Shown here: in pieces, positions 32,431 to 40,794 of the stretch
Layout of the letters: every line of letters starts with the position of its first letter
How positions within the stretch are numbered: the first letter of the stretch is position 1
Assembly: GCA_049273855.1 (NCBI GenBank)
Contig: JBASRN010000095.1
Location: forward strand, 1-64,000
Reading direction: 5' to 3'
Length of the DNA stretch: 64,000 nt
Source of the DNA: Onstottus_B sp049273855
GTDB lineage: Bacteria; Acidobacteriota; Blastocatellia; UBA7656
Notes under the pieces: model-generated
Database searches by the model: none
What the model was told of the DNA's origin: nothing
Seen by the model: only the letters and a program-made list of their open reading frames with translations
Program-made: the position numbers and the translations under genes

Positions 32431-34208
32431 TTTCTTTCCTTCCTCTGTTGATCGGCGATCCACTCGCTCATTCGTTTCTCCAGCAGATCGAGCGGCAACG
32501 GGCCATCGTCCAAAACCGCGTTATGAAACTTTCTAACGTCGAACCGCGGGCCCAGTTCCTTCGAAGCTCTCGCGCGCAGCTCCTTGATCTTTAGCGCGCC
32601 CAGTTTGTAAGCGAGCGCCTGCGCCGGCCACACGATGTAGCGATCTATCTCGACGATGATGTCGTTCTCGGTCTTGGCGGTGTTCTCTTTCATGAAGTCG
32701 ATCGCTCGCTGGCGAGTCCACCCGAACGCGTGCATCCCGGTGTCGACCACAAGCCGGCACGCCCGCCACATCTCATATGTTAATTGTCCGAACTTCGAGT
32801 AAGGATCCGTATAGAAGCCAATCTCGGTTCCCAGGCTCTCTGCGTACAGCGCCCACCCTTCGACGTAAGCGGTGTAGCCGGCGTTGCGCCGGAAATCAGG
32901 CAACCCCTTCAACTCCTGGGCGCGGGCGATCTGCAGATGATGGCCCGGCACCGCTTCGTGCAGCGTCAACGCTTCCATCTCGTACCTGGGCCGCGTGTCG
33001 AGCTTGTAGGTGTTGAGCATGTAGTAACCCGCTCGCGAGCCGTCCGCCGCGCTCGGCTGATAGTAAGCCGTCGTCTGCGCCGGTCCTTCGTAGTCGGGAA
33101 TCACGCGCACACCGTAGGGAGTGCGCGGAAGCTCGGCGAACAGCCTGGGCAACTGGCCATCCGCGACCTTTGCTATGTGGGAGTAGCCGGCAACCAGATC
33201 GTCGGCCCTCGTGTAGTAGAAGCGCGGGTCGGTGCGCAGAAAGGTCAGGAACTCGGCGAACGAACCCTTGAACCCGGTCTTCTGAATGACGTCTTCCATC
33301 TCGCGCCGAATCCGCGCGACTTCCTTCAAGCCGATCTCATGAATCTGCTTTGCCGTCAGACTGGTCGTGGTCTGGCGGCGAATCGAATATTGATAGAACG
33401 CTTCGCCGTCCGGAAGCGACGAAGCTCCAATGTCTTGCCGCGCTGCCGGCAGGTAAGTCTCCTTGAAAAACGAGCCGAGCTTCTTCATCGCAGGAGTGAA
33501 CGAATCAGCTATGGCTTTCTTGCCTGCCGCCGCAAGACGGGCGGCCTCCGGCTGAGATAGTTCGTTCGGAAGGCTCTGAAATGGCTGAAAGAGCGGGCTT
33601 CGCGCTGGATCATCCGCAATCTGCCCTTCGATCTGAGAAGCGAGCGACCGAAGCGGCACCGGAGGCTGCACCCACCTGGTCTCGATGCCGCGCTTCATCA
33701 GCTCAATCAACTGATCGATCTGTTTAGGAAAGGCCGCAAGCCGCGCCAGGTAGTTTTCGTAGTCCTTCGTGTTGCGGAAGGGCGTGTTTGTGATCAATTG
33801 ACCGAACGTCAAATGCACGCCGTTCATCTGATCTATCGGCATCAGCTCCGCCGGGAAGCGCTGGCCCTCGACGTTCAACTTCTTGTCCAGCAGGAACAGA
33901 TCGTACGAGATCAAGTCCTGCCCTTTGAGCCGTGACCTGTCGATCTTCTGGATGCGGTCAAGCATGGCGCGCTCGTGGGCCTTGCGACGCTCGACGGCTT
34001 CCGGCGAAAAGTCTGTTAAACGATCGTTGAAGCGATTATCGCCATACAACGTCGCGCCTTCCGGGTACTGTTCGAGGTTCCATTGCCAGTCTTCATCGAA
34101 TAGAGCGTGAAGTTTTTTCGAGCTATCGGCGGACGATGACAGCACCTGAGCGAGAACGGGAGCAAGAGTTAGAAGAATTAGGGTCAGCATTGCGATGAAG
34201 CGTCTCAC
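32427..34208 (-). CDS. Exported DUF885 family zinc metallopeptidase
   Basis: This 593-aa protein has a signal peptide (MLTLILLTLAPVLAQ). It carries the DUF885 active-site pattern HEAVPGHHLQ (H-E-x-x-x-G-H-H) near residue 420, a thermolysin-like zinc motif variant, with downstream Glu in EGWALYAESLG. Helical fold proteins of this family are predicted dipeptidyl or carboxypeptidase-like enzymes in the periplasm. The surrounding SAADGSRAGYYMLNT and YIVWPAQALAYKLG segments are conserved in the family. It is directly followed by the serpin with a one-base overlap of stop and start (ATGA), implying a two-gene transcript and coupled translation. Biochemical specificity is unknown. Confidence 0.9.
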   Translation of the reverse strand: MRRFIAMLTLILLTLAPVLAQVLSSSADSSKKLHALFDEDWQWNLEQYPEGATLYGDNRFNDRLTDFSPEAVERRKAHERAMLDRIQKIDRSRLKGQDLISYDLFLLDKKLNVEGQRFPAELMPIDQMNGVHLTFGQLITNTPFRNTKDYENYLARLAAFPKQIDQLIELMKRGIETRWVQPPVPLRSLASQIEGQIADDPARSPLFQPFQSLPNELSQPEAARLAAAGKKAIADSFTPAMKKLGSFFKETYLPAARQDIGASSLPDGEAFYQYSIRRQTTTSLTAKQIHEIGLKEVARIRREMEDVIQKTGFKGSFAEFLTFLRTDPRFYYTRADDLVAGYSHIAKVADGQLPRLFAELPRTPYGVRVIPDYEGPAQTTAYYQPSAADGSRAGYYMLNTYKLDTRPRYEMEALTLHEAVPGHHLQIARAQELKGLPDFRRNAGYTAYVEGWALYAESLGTEIGFYTDPYSKFGQLTYEMWRACRLVVDTGMHAFGWTRQRAIDFMKENTAKTENDIIVEIDRYIVWPAQALAYKLGALKIKELRARASKELGPRFDVRKFHNAVLDDGPLPLDLLEKRMSEWIADQQRKERK

Positions 34209-34340
34209 GACTCCTCCTGGTTTGAAGCTCAGATGCGTTTTTTAGGTTGTCGAGTTGAGTGTAGCAGATGAGGGTTGAAGCCCGTAGCGTGTGGTTGGCG
34301 GTCTGGAGCATCCAATGGTTGCCGAGGGTCAAACCGCCCT

Positions 34341-34435
34341 GCCACTAAGGCTCGAAGGCTCAAAGGTCCACCAAACAACCCTGCCCGGCTTCGTGCGGCT
34401 TTGTGTCCCGGTGCCTTGGTGGCGACTCTTCTAAC
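34341..34435. repeat. Dispersed repeat family B, copy 2
   Basis: Inverted arms: gccactaagg..aaggtcc at the left, and gtgccttggtggcg at the right. The end ggcgactcttctaac matches the reverse complement of gttgagaagagtctcgcc in copies at 8989 and 54556, so this one is in opposite orientation. It lies upstream of the DUF885 gene and beyond the end of the amine oxidase. Confidence 0.7.
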
Positions 34436-34477
34436 TCCGTCCATGCAGTAGCCGAAACGAGCGGATGACGCTGTACG

Positions 34478-36466
34478 TCATTCGGGCTTCGGAACATCCA
34501 GCGCGGGATTACGAACGAAGAAACCGTTCGGCATCAGCTTGAAGCCCGCCTTGTGACACACCATCACCGGCCACTCTTCAGGGCGCGGAATGTGCGTCAA
34601 GCCCATCGTGTACCACAACACCACGTCTTTGTTTTCGATCGACCGATTAGCTCTCGTCCACTTTGCCAGGCCTTCGCCGCCTCTGCTCTGGTTTATGTAG
34701 TCGCCAGCCGCATAAATCTCGGTCTGCTCGTAAGGCGTCACCCACAGATGAGCGTTCAAGAAGCCCGCGCGCTTTCTGACCGACGAACTGATCGCCGCGT
34801 AAGGCACTGAGTTCTCACCCGGGAACAGCAGGTACCCCGTCGACTGCCCCAGTGCGTTCCTGGCCGACGGATTGATCACTTTCCACTTTCGGCCCGAAGC
34901 GAGATTGAGATGCCGCTGCGCGAGCGTTTCGTTTTTAAGAGTCGTCTCCGCCATGGTAAACGAGTTGTTATGGGGATTTGCCGGTCCAGCCGGAGTCGCG
35001 CGGGTATTCAGTTCGACTACGCTGTTCGCCGAGCCGTCGACGTCCATATCGAGCCTGAAGTTGAAGATATGCTGATGGTGAACCGCTTCGACGCCCGCGG
35101 CTACAAGGTGACCGTGGCTCTCTTTCCCGTGACCGTGCGCCGCCGGCTTCACGCCGCGCGCGGCCATTATGCCCGTCAGCAGGGTTTCCATCTCGAGCGT
35201 GCCGTCCTGGTGAAATACCCAGTTGAACCCGTACTCGTAGTTGCCCACGTTGGCGAACCATCCAACTACAAGCTGGCGCGCGCGCCGCGATTCGTTGCGG
35301 ATCAGCGGAAACGAAGCGTAGTCGGCGTGCTTCCACAGCACCCCGGCGTCCCGCTCGTAGATCGCGACCGCGCGCGGCAACTCATAGCCTCCGCCCGTGT
35401 CTCCCGCGAAGGTCGCGTTGAAGAGCCGCGCGTTGGCGGGAAAGTCGTTCTTCGGTTCAAGTGAAAGCGCAAGCTTGCCGATGCCGTACTCGCCTTCGTC
35501 GAATGCGTTGCGGAAAAACCAACCCTCCTCGGGATCGCCGTAAGGCACGACCATCTCCGATAACGACCCGCGATACATCACTGAGCGCAGCTTGCCGTTG
35601 TCTTCGTAGCCGACCGTGTAGAGCACGAGGCCTTCCCGAGGGTGGAGCGCGAACCGGAAGCGCCAGTTCTGCCAGCGAACCTCGTTGCCGCTGACGTTAA
35701 AGCTTGCTCCCTGCGCCTGGACGATCTCGAGTGGCTTGGGCGATTCGCGTAGCTTTCCGATCGACTTCATATCCAGATCGCCGGTTTCCTTCGGTACAGG
35801 GACCACGCCGGTGTCGATAAGCCTGAAAACTTTCTTTGTGTTCAGATTCACGTAAGCGACCACGCCTTCGATCGGCCGCGCATAAGCATTCTTCGTGCCC
35901 TCGTTGTAATAGGAGATCCCTTTCGCGATGCGCGCGCCGTTTTGGTCGGCGACGCCGAAAAAGCCCGCGCTCCACGGGTCCACCTGAACGCTTGCGAAGT
36001 TTGTTATGCCTCGTTTGCGCATCGCCGCTTGCCATTGCGGATCGGCCTGAACGATCTGCTGGGTGAGCAGGAAGTCCTCGATCATAAATCCCGGCTGCAC
36101 ACCGGGGATTTCCTTCCACGACGCCAGCTTCTTGCTGGTGAGATCGACGACGGCCTCGAAGGTCTTGTTTGTTGCACGCTCGAAGACGACGACGAAGGCT
36201 TCGCGGCGGATCGAGCTTCCGGGTTTGTAGCTCGAGACTTCCTGTTTTGCCGGCTCGCGCAAGACGATCATCGGAAACCGGCTGGTGTCTATCGCTTTGC
36301 CCTCCGCTTTCAAGACGGAAACCGCTGTTGCGATTTCGTCTTTGCTTAGCGGGTCAAGGGGGTGAGCTGACTTGAAATCTGTAGCACCCAGGGCACATCG
36401 CCCAATTAGCAGGGACGCAGCAAACGACGTTAAGACCCGACTGCGTGAGTGATGGATCGATTTCAT
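34478..36466 (-). CDS. Exported copper-containing primary-amine oxidase
   Basis: This 662-aa protein has a signal-like N-terminus (VLTSFAASLLIGRCALGA). It is a topaquinone/copper amine oxidase that turns primary amines into aldehydes, H2O2 and NH3 in the periplasm. The cofactor tyrosine is in VGNYEYGFNW (N-Y-E-Y, with D/E variable). Copper ligands are the pair in HHQHIFNFRLD and a third His in THIPRPEEW near the C-terminus. The catalytic Asp region is VQVDPWSAGFFG, normally YREDG/LAIVDYG-like, less clear. An unusual insert HGHGKESHGH before the HxH motif adds several histidines. It is downstream of the aminotransferase gene, separated by 108 bp on the same strand. Confidence 0.92.
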   Translation of the reverse strand: MKSIHHSRSRVLTSFAASLLIGRCALGATDFKSAHPLDPLSKDEIATAVSVLKAEGKAIDTSRFPMIVLREPAKQEVSSYKPGSSIRREAFVVVFERATNKTFEAVVDLTSKKLASWKEIPGVQPGFMIEDFLLTQQIVQADPQWQAAMRKRGITNFASVQVDPWSAGFFGVADQNGARIAKGISYYNEGTKNAYARPIEGVVAYVNLNTKKVFRLIDTGVVPVPKETGDLDMKSIGKLRESPKPLEIVQAQGASFNVSGNEVRWQNWRFRFALHPREGLVLYTVGYEDNGKLRSVMYRGSLSEMVVPYGDPEEGWFFRNAFDEGEYGIGKLALSLEPKNDFPANARLFNATFAGDTGGGYELPRAVAIYERDAGVLWKHADYASFPLIRNESRRARQLVVGWFANVGNYEYGFNWVFHQDGTLEMETLLTGIMAARGVKPAAHGHGKESHGHLVAAGVEAVHHQHIFNFRLDMDVDGSANSVVELNTRATPAGPANPHNNSFTMAETTLKNETLAQRHLNLASGRKWKVINPSARNALGQSTGYLLFPGENSVPYAAISSSVRKRAGFLNAHLWVTPYEQTEIYAAGDYINQSRGGEGLAKWTRANRSIENKDVVLWYTMGLTHIPRPEEWPVMVCHKAGFKLMPNGFFVRNPALDVPKPE

Positions 36467-36574
36467 TCGTTTCTCCTCTATTGTCCGTCTAAGAACTCCA
36501 CGGCGCGTGCGAGCACAATGCTGACCTGGTGGCCCCGGTGTCCCGGTGTTTGAAGCGACCGTCCGGCTCTACCG

Positions 36575-37714
36575 TTAGAGCTTTCTGAGACCTTTACCGA
36601 TTCTTCGGATGCCCTCCTCGATAAGCGAAGGCGCGAAACAATAAGACAACCGCAAGTGGCCTTCGCCCTCGGTTCCAAACGCGCCGCCCGGCACCGTGAT
36701 CACCCCGGACTCAAGCAGCTTGATCGCGACTTCTTCTGACGGCCCATGACGCGAGACGTCCAGCATCACGTAATAAGCGCCGTCTCCAGCGACGTACGGC
36801 AACGCAAGCTCGCGTTCGATCGCGCGAGTCATTACCTCGCGCCGCCGCGCGAGTTCCTCGCGCATCGCCGCAGTGGCCCGACGGCCTTCGTCACAGAACG
36901 CGGCAACCGCCGCTTTCTGGGTTATCGCCGAAGCGCACGTCGAGACGTATTGATGCAACACAGTGACGTGCTTGATCACGACTTCGGGGCCGACCGCCCA
37001 GCCGATTCGCCAGCCGGTCATACTCATCATCTTCGACAAACCCGAGACAATGATCGTCTTGTCATAGAACTCCGAAAGCGACGCGGGCTGCTCGGCGAAG
37101 TAGAAATCGCGATAAATCTCGTCGGCCATCGCGTAGATGTTCGAGCCGGCAAGCCGAGCGGCGATGAATTGAAGATCCTCACGAGTTAGCGACGTGCTCG
37201 TCGGGTTCGCCGGCGAGTTGATCACAACGAGTCGCGTCCGATCTGACAATGCTGCCTCGAAACTCGCGCGGTCGAACTCGAATTGTCGGGAGGCGCGGAG
37301 GTGATAGTACGCCTGGGTGGCGCCCGCGATCTCGGCGATCGGCTGATAGGCCAGGTAGCAGGGATCGGGTAGCAGAGCTTCATCGCCCGGCTCGAGTATG
37401 CTCATCATCACGTTGAAGATCGCTTCTTCCGCGCCGTTCATCACACACACCGAAGCAGGCGAGTAAGGCGTGGCAAGCCCGCCGCTGTGATATTCGGCGA
37501 TCTTTGCTTTCAGCGGCGCGATGCCGGAGTTTGGCGTGTAGCCGAGGCTTTCTTCGTTGATGACGCGGATGGCTTCGTCGCGCACGACCGGCGGGACGGC
37601 AAAGTCAGGCTCGCCAAGGCCGAGGTTGATCGAGCCGGGTGGCGCGAGATCGAAGAGCCGCCGCGTCGCGCTCTTGCGAATGGTCTTGAGTCTTTGCGCT
37701 GGTGTGAAGGTCAT
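36575..37714 (-). CDS. dapC: Class I/II PLP aminotransferase, probable N-succinyl-DAP aminotransferase
   Basis: This 379-aa fold-type I aminotransferase has the PLP lysine in SGLSKMMSMTGWRIGW, the Asp/Asn contacts in NSPANPTSTSL and MADEIYRDF, and the Arg for the carboxylate in LRLSYCF near the end. The class uses 2-oxoglutarate/glutamate. The neighbours are dapD, dapA and dapB, which points to the dapC role (N-succinyl-2-amino-6-oxopimelate to N-succinyl-DAP); generic aspartate aminotransferase activity is the alternative. The ATG (37714-37712) overlaps the TGA of the orphan Phd antitoxin gene as ATGA. Symbol given from context, not from a diagnostic residue. Confidence 0.82.
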   Translation of the reverse strand: MTFTPAQRLKTIRKSATRRLFDLAPPGSINLGLGEPDFAVPPVVRDEAIRVINEESLGYTPNSGIAPLKAKIAEYHSGGLATPYSPASVCVMNGAEEAIFNVMMSILEPGDEALLPDPCYLAYQPIAEIAGATQAYYHLRASRQFEFDRASFEAALSDRTRLVVINSPANPTSTSLTREDLQFIAARLAGSNIYAMADEIYRDFYFAEQPASLSEFYDKTIIVSGLSKMMSMTGWRIGWAVGPEVVIKHVTVLHQYVSTCASAITQKAAVAAFCDEGRRATAAMREELARRREVMTRAIERELALPYVAGDGAYYVMLDVSRHGPSEEVAIKLLESGVITVPGGAFGTEGEGHLRLSYCFAPSLIEEGIRRIGKGLRKL

Positions 37715-37932
37715 CCTCTCGCTCGATTCAATGCTGCGAGAAGTCGCCGCCCGTTTCTCGGCGATCTAAGCAAGTGAGCAGTTTCGGCCAAGCTTGCAAG
37801 CTCCTCCGCAGAGACCAGCGCAACATCGCCGCCGCGCCGTTTGATTATTACGATCTCTCCATTCTCCGCGACGCGGTCGCACAGTCTTGCAAGATTCGCT
37901 TTGGCCTTAGTGCAGGTTGTTTGAATAGCCAT
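37711..37932 (-). CDS. Orphan Phd/YefM-type antitoxin
   Basis: This 73-aa protein has the Phd_YefM pattern: NLARLCDRVAENGE, then EIVIIKRRGGDVALVSAEEL (DNA-binding/dimer strand-turn) and a disordered tail ETAHLLRSPRNGRRLLAALN, which is the toxin-binding region. Normally a YoeB/Doc toxin gene follows; here the next reading frame is the dapC-like aminotransferase, overlapping by ATGA, and no toxin-like sequence was seen. ATG 37932 (MAIQTTCTKAK) fits the family; the longer frame to 38010 has no family match and no Shine-Dalgarno precedes either. It may act as a DNA-binding regulator of the operon; that is inference. Confidence 0.8.
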   Translation of the reverse strand: MAIQTTCTKAKANLARLCDRVAENGEIVIIKRRGGDVALVSAEELASLAETAHLLRSPRNGRRLLAALNRARG

Positions 37933-38024
37933 GTTCTGTGTCGAAAGTTGTACAAAGTCACGGTACAGCCTAGCGCTAGCCGGTCGCAAACAGAGTGCGT
38001 CAATACCCACGAGATAGCCGACGG

Positions 38025-38858
38025 TTAACGCAGAAAGTCTTCAAGCCTCACCGAAGCGTCCGTCTTCTTATCTCGATACTTCACAATGATCGGCGTGTAA
38101 ACCGATAGTCCAAGCTCCGGGCCGCGACCGCTGGTTATCGCTCGCGAGCCCGGCACGACTACCGCGCCGGCGGGAATCTCGAGCTGAGCGTCGGCCGTCT
38201 TGCGATAAAACTCGTCGTTTATCAGATCGTAGATCGGAGTGCCGCCGGTCAGGATCGTACCCGAAGCCAGAACCGCTCGCTCGCGCACGATGGCTCCTTC
38301 GTACACCCCGCAGTTGCCGCCTACCAACACGTCGTCTTCGATGATCACCGGCAGCTCGCCGATCGGTTCGAGCACACCGCCGATCTGCGCGCCCGCCGAC
38401 AAGTGAACCCGCTTGCCGATCTGGGCGCACGAGCCGACCAGCGCGTGCGAGTCGATCATCGTGTCGTCGTCTACGTAGGCGCCGATGTTGACGAACATCG
38501 GCGGCATGCAGGTCACTCCCTTTCCGATGTAGCAGCCGTCGCGAATAGACGATCCGCCGGGAACTATGCGAACCCGGTCGTCGGCGGTTATGTGTTTGAG
38601 CGGATAGGTATCTTTGTCATAGAAGCGAAACTGATTATTGATCGAGAAGTTCCGGACGCGTCCAAGCTTAAAGCCGAGCAGGATGCCCTGCTTGACCCAG
38701 TGATTGACGCGCCATCGGCTCTCCACTCGTTCGGCGGCGCGCACTTCACCGGAGTTGAGCTTCTGTTTGAATTCGTTGAATAGCTCGCGATGCTCGTCGG
38801 TGATTTCGGCGGGAGGGTTGTCGAAGAGGCGTTGGATTCTTTCAGCTAGATCATTCAC
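38025..38858 (-). CDS. dapD: Tetrahydrodipicolinate N-succinyltransferase
   Basis: This 277-aa protein is a left-handed beta-helix hexapeptide acyltransferase: GVTCMPPMFVNIGAYVDDDT, GSCAQIGKRVHLSAGAQIG, LPVIIEDDVLVGGNCGVYEG, ASGTILTGGTPIYD. It catalyses succinyl-CoA + tetrahydrodipicolinate to N-succinyl-2-amino-6-oxopimelate. The N-terminal helices (residues 1-70) match DapD. The open frame continues to 38951, but that part translates dispersed repeat B copy 3; GTG 38858 has GAGGTGATC as Shine-Dalgarno 6 nt upstream, so it is the probable start. It is upstream of the phd-dapC pair and downstream of dapA on the minus strand. Confidence 0.93.
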   Translation of the reverse strand: MNDLAERIQRLFDNPPAEITDEHRELFNEFKQKLNSGEVRAAERVESRWRVNHWVKQGILLGFKLGRVRNFSINNQFRFYDKDTYPLKHITADDRVRIVPGGSSIRDGCYIGKGVTCMPPMFVNIGAYVDDDTMIDSHALVGSCAQIGKRVHLSAGAQIGGVLEPIGELPVIIEDDVLVGGNCGVYEGAIVRERAVLASGTILTGGTPIYDLINDEFYRKTADAQLEIPAGAVVVPGSRAITSGRGPELGLSVYTPIIVKYRDKKTDASVRLEDFLR

Positions 38859-38908
38859 GAATGCGATCACCTCAGTGCGTTCAAACGGGTGCTGAAAAAC
38901 TAACCCAT

Positions 38909-39004
38909 CGCCACTCAGCCACGGAAGCACCAGGCAACACGAAGCCCACACCGTATTGCACTCACTGACTTGGTGCAGCTTCGTGACTTTGTGTCTTGGT
39001 GGCG
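38909..39004. repeat. Dispersed repeat family B, copy 3 (between dapA and dapD)
   Basis: The left arm (cgccact.., cacgaagcccac) and the right arm (gcttcgtgactttgtgtcttggtggcg) are imperfect complements with near 9-bp internal periodicity. It occupies the whole dapA-dapD spacer, where a long hairpin in the mRNA would fall. Confidence 0.75.
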
Positions 39005-39026
39005 CCTTTCCTTTTCCAGCAGTCTT

Positions 39027-39917
39027 CTAGATCAACTTCAAATCGACAAGCACCGCGCGGAGCTTCTCTTTCGTCGCGTTCGACACCGGCACCATCGGCA
39101 GACGATACACCTCTTTTATCTTGCCCATCATCGCAAGCGCCGCCTTGACCGGGCCCGGACTGGTCTCAACGAAGTTCACCTTCATCAGCGGGAATAACTC
39201 GCGATTCAGCCGGCGCGCTTTGTCCCAATTGTTCTCAAGTGCCGCGCGGGTCAGCGCGGTCATCTGGCCAGGCGCTTCGTTTGAAGCCACAGAGATCAAT
39301 CCCACTCCGCCCAGCGCTACGAGCGGCAACGTGATCGAGTCGTCGCCCGAGAAAACTCTGAACGTCGAAGGCGCGCGCATGGTGATCTCGGCTATCTGCG
39401 AGATGTCACCCGAAGCCTCTTTCACACCGATGATGTTTGGTACTTCGGCGAGCCGCACCATCGTGTCGGCGGTGATGTTGACGTTCGTTCGCGGCGGCAC
39501 GTTGTAGACGATGATCGGCAGCCGCGTCGAGCCGGCGATCGTCTTGTAGTGCTGATACAGCCCTTCCTGGGTCGGCTTGTTGTAGTAGGGCGAGACCGAC
39601 AGCAGCCCGTCTACACCGAGGCGTTCGTACGCGCGCGCGAGCTCGATCACGTGAGCCGTGTTGTTTCCGCCCGCTCCCCCAATTATCGGAACGCGGCCAC
39701 GCGCCGTCTTGAGCACGATCTCGACAACGCGGCAGAGTTCGGCAGTGCTGAGCGTGGGACTCTCGCCGGTTGTGCCGCAGGGAACGAGAAAGTCTATGCC
39801 CTCGCTGATTTGAAACTCGACGAAGCTGCGAAGCGCGTCTTCGTCGATCGACAGGTCTTCTTTGAACGGCGTAACGATCGCCGTTCCGCAGCCCTTCAAG
39901 TTTGTTGTGTCTGACAT
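39027..39917 (-). CDS. dapA: 4-hydroxy-tetrahydrodipicolinate synthase
   Basis: This 296-aa TIM-barrel enzyme condenses pyruvate and aspartate semialdehyde in the first committed DAP step. The Schiff-base lysine is in IIGVKEASGD (near residue 163); Tyr is in IVYNVPPRTNV; the pyruvate contact loop CGTTGESPTL and the start LKGCGTAIVTPFKED are conserved. The length is typical. It follows dapB after a 47-bp gap and precedes dapD across repeat B copy 3. The lysine-feedback residues cannot be judged here. Confidence 0.96.
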   Translation of the reverse strand: MSDTTNLKGCGTAIVTPFKEDLSIDEDALRSFVEFQISEGIDFLVPCGTTGESPTLSTAELCRVVEIVLKTARGRVPIIGGAGGNNTAHVIELARAYERLGVDGLLSVSPYYNKPTQEGLYQHYKTIAGSTRLPIIVYNVPPRTNVNITADTMVRLAEVPNIIGVKEASGDISQIAEITMRAPSTFRVFSGDDSITLPLVALGGVGLISVASNEAPGQMTALTRAALENNWDKARRLNRELFPLMKVNFVETSPGPVKAALAMMGKIKEVYRLPMVPVSNATKEKLRAVLVDLKLI

Positions 39918-39964
39918 TTCGTTCCTTGAGATTCAGAACTGAGCACTACAGTCCGAATCGACGC

Positions 39965-40657
39965 TCATTCCTCAGTCCTCAGCCCTAGCTGTTCATCGAT
40001 GATCTCTGAGAACTCGTAAAAGCCTTTTCGTCCCGCGATCCACTTCGCTGCTAACACTGCGCCATCCGCAAAACCCGCGCGCGTTCGAGCGGTGTGAATT
40101 ATCTCGAGGGTGTCGGCTTCTGAGTCGAATCCAAGAGTGTGCTTGCCGGGAAAGTGGCCGGCGCGTGTGCTCGAGGTCGGTACCTCGTGGTTGTACTTTT
40201 CTTCGACGATGCGCTTCAACGAGAGCGCGGTGCCCGACGGCGCGTCCTTCTTGAACTTGTGATGGGCTTCTTCAATAAACGGATCGTGCAGATCGAAACG
40301 CCTGAACAGTTCAGCCGCGTATGCCCCGATCTTAAACATCAGGTTCACGCCAACGCTGAAGTTCGATCCGTAGACAAACCCGATTTCGCCGGCGTCGATT
40401 ATCCGGCGCGCCTCGTCGAGGCAGTTGTACCACCCAGTCGTGCCAACCACCATCGAGACTCGCGAGTCCGCCGCCGTCTTGATGTTTGCGATCACCGCGT
40501 CCGGTTCCGAGAAGTCAACGCAGACATCGGCATCAGTAAGCTTGCCGCGTGAGCCGGCTATCGGATCGATCACGCACGCTATCTCGAGGCCGGCTCGCGT
40601 TGCGGCTTCCTCGATCATGTGACCCATCTTTCCGTAGCCAAGTAGTGCGATTCTCAC
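39965..40657 (-). CDS. dapB: 4-hydroxy-tetrahydrodipicolinate reductase
   Basis: This 230-aa NAD(P)H-dependent enzyme follows dapA in the DAP pathway. It has the dinucleotide fold with GYGKMGHMI at the N-terminus, VVGTTGW (co-factor and substrate loop), the SNFSVGVNLMFKIGAYAAE helix and the substrate-binding signature EEAHHKFKKDAPSGTAL with catalytic His and Lys. The start is GTG 40657 (VRIALLGYGKMG). The frame is open further upstream, to 40699, but those codons translate the left arm of dispersed repeat A (from 40672). GGAA lies upstream. It is shorter than the 270-aa E. coli enzyme and matches the compact variants. Confidence 0.95.
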   Translation of the reverse strand: MRIALLGYGKMGHMIEEAATRAGLEIACVIDPIAGSRGKLTDADVCVDFSEPDAVIANIKTAADSRVSMVVGTTGWYNCLDEARRIIDAGEIGFVYGSNFSVGVNLMFKIGAYAAELFRRFDLHDPFIEEAHHKFKKDAPSGTALSLKRIVEEKYNHEVPTSSTRAGHFPGKHTLGFDSEADTLEIIHTARTRAGFADGAVLAAKWIAGRKGFYEFSEIIDEQLGLRTEE

Positions 40658-40671
40658 GTTAGTTTCCGCAT

Positions 40672-40766
40672 CCTTGTACGGGCGGTCCTCCGTGGCCACC
40701 CCTCACTGGAATACCTCATTCAAAACGCCTGGCAAAAGAGGCGGCACCGAGACCGCCCGTACAAGG
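40672..40766. repeat. Dispersed inverted repeat family A, complete copy 1
   Basis: This 95-bp element has perfect 16-bp terminal inverted repeats (ccttgtacgggcggtc at 40672-40687, complement at 40751-40766) and imperfect extension of the stem inward. It lies just 15 bp upstream of the dapB start. Confidence 0.85.
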
Positions 40767-40794
40767 CAGCCCTGGCTTCACAACTACCGCCGCT

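Noticed and set aside
38859..38951. Longer dapD start at 38951
   Set aside because: These codons come from repeat B; GTG 38858 has a clear Shine-Dalgarno site.
40658..40699. Longer dapB start at 40699
   Set aside because: The added codons translate the left arm of repeat A, and the DapB fold begins at the GTG 40657.
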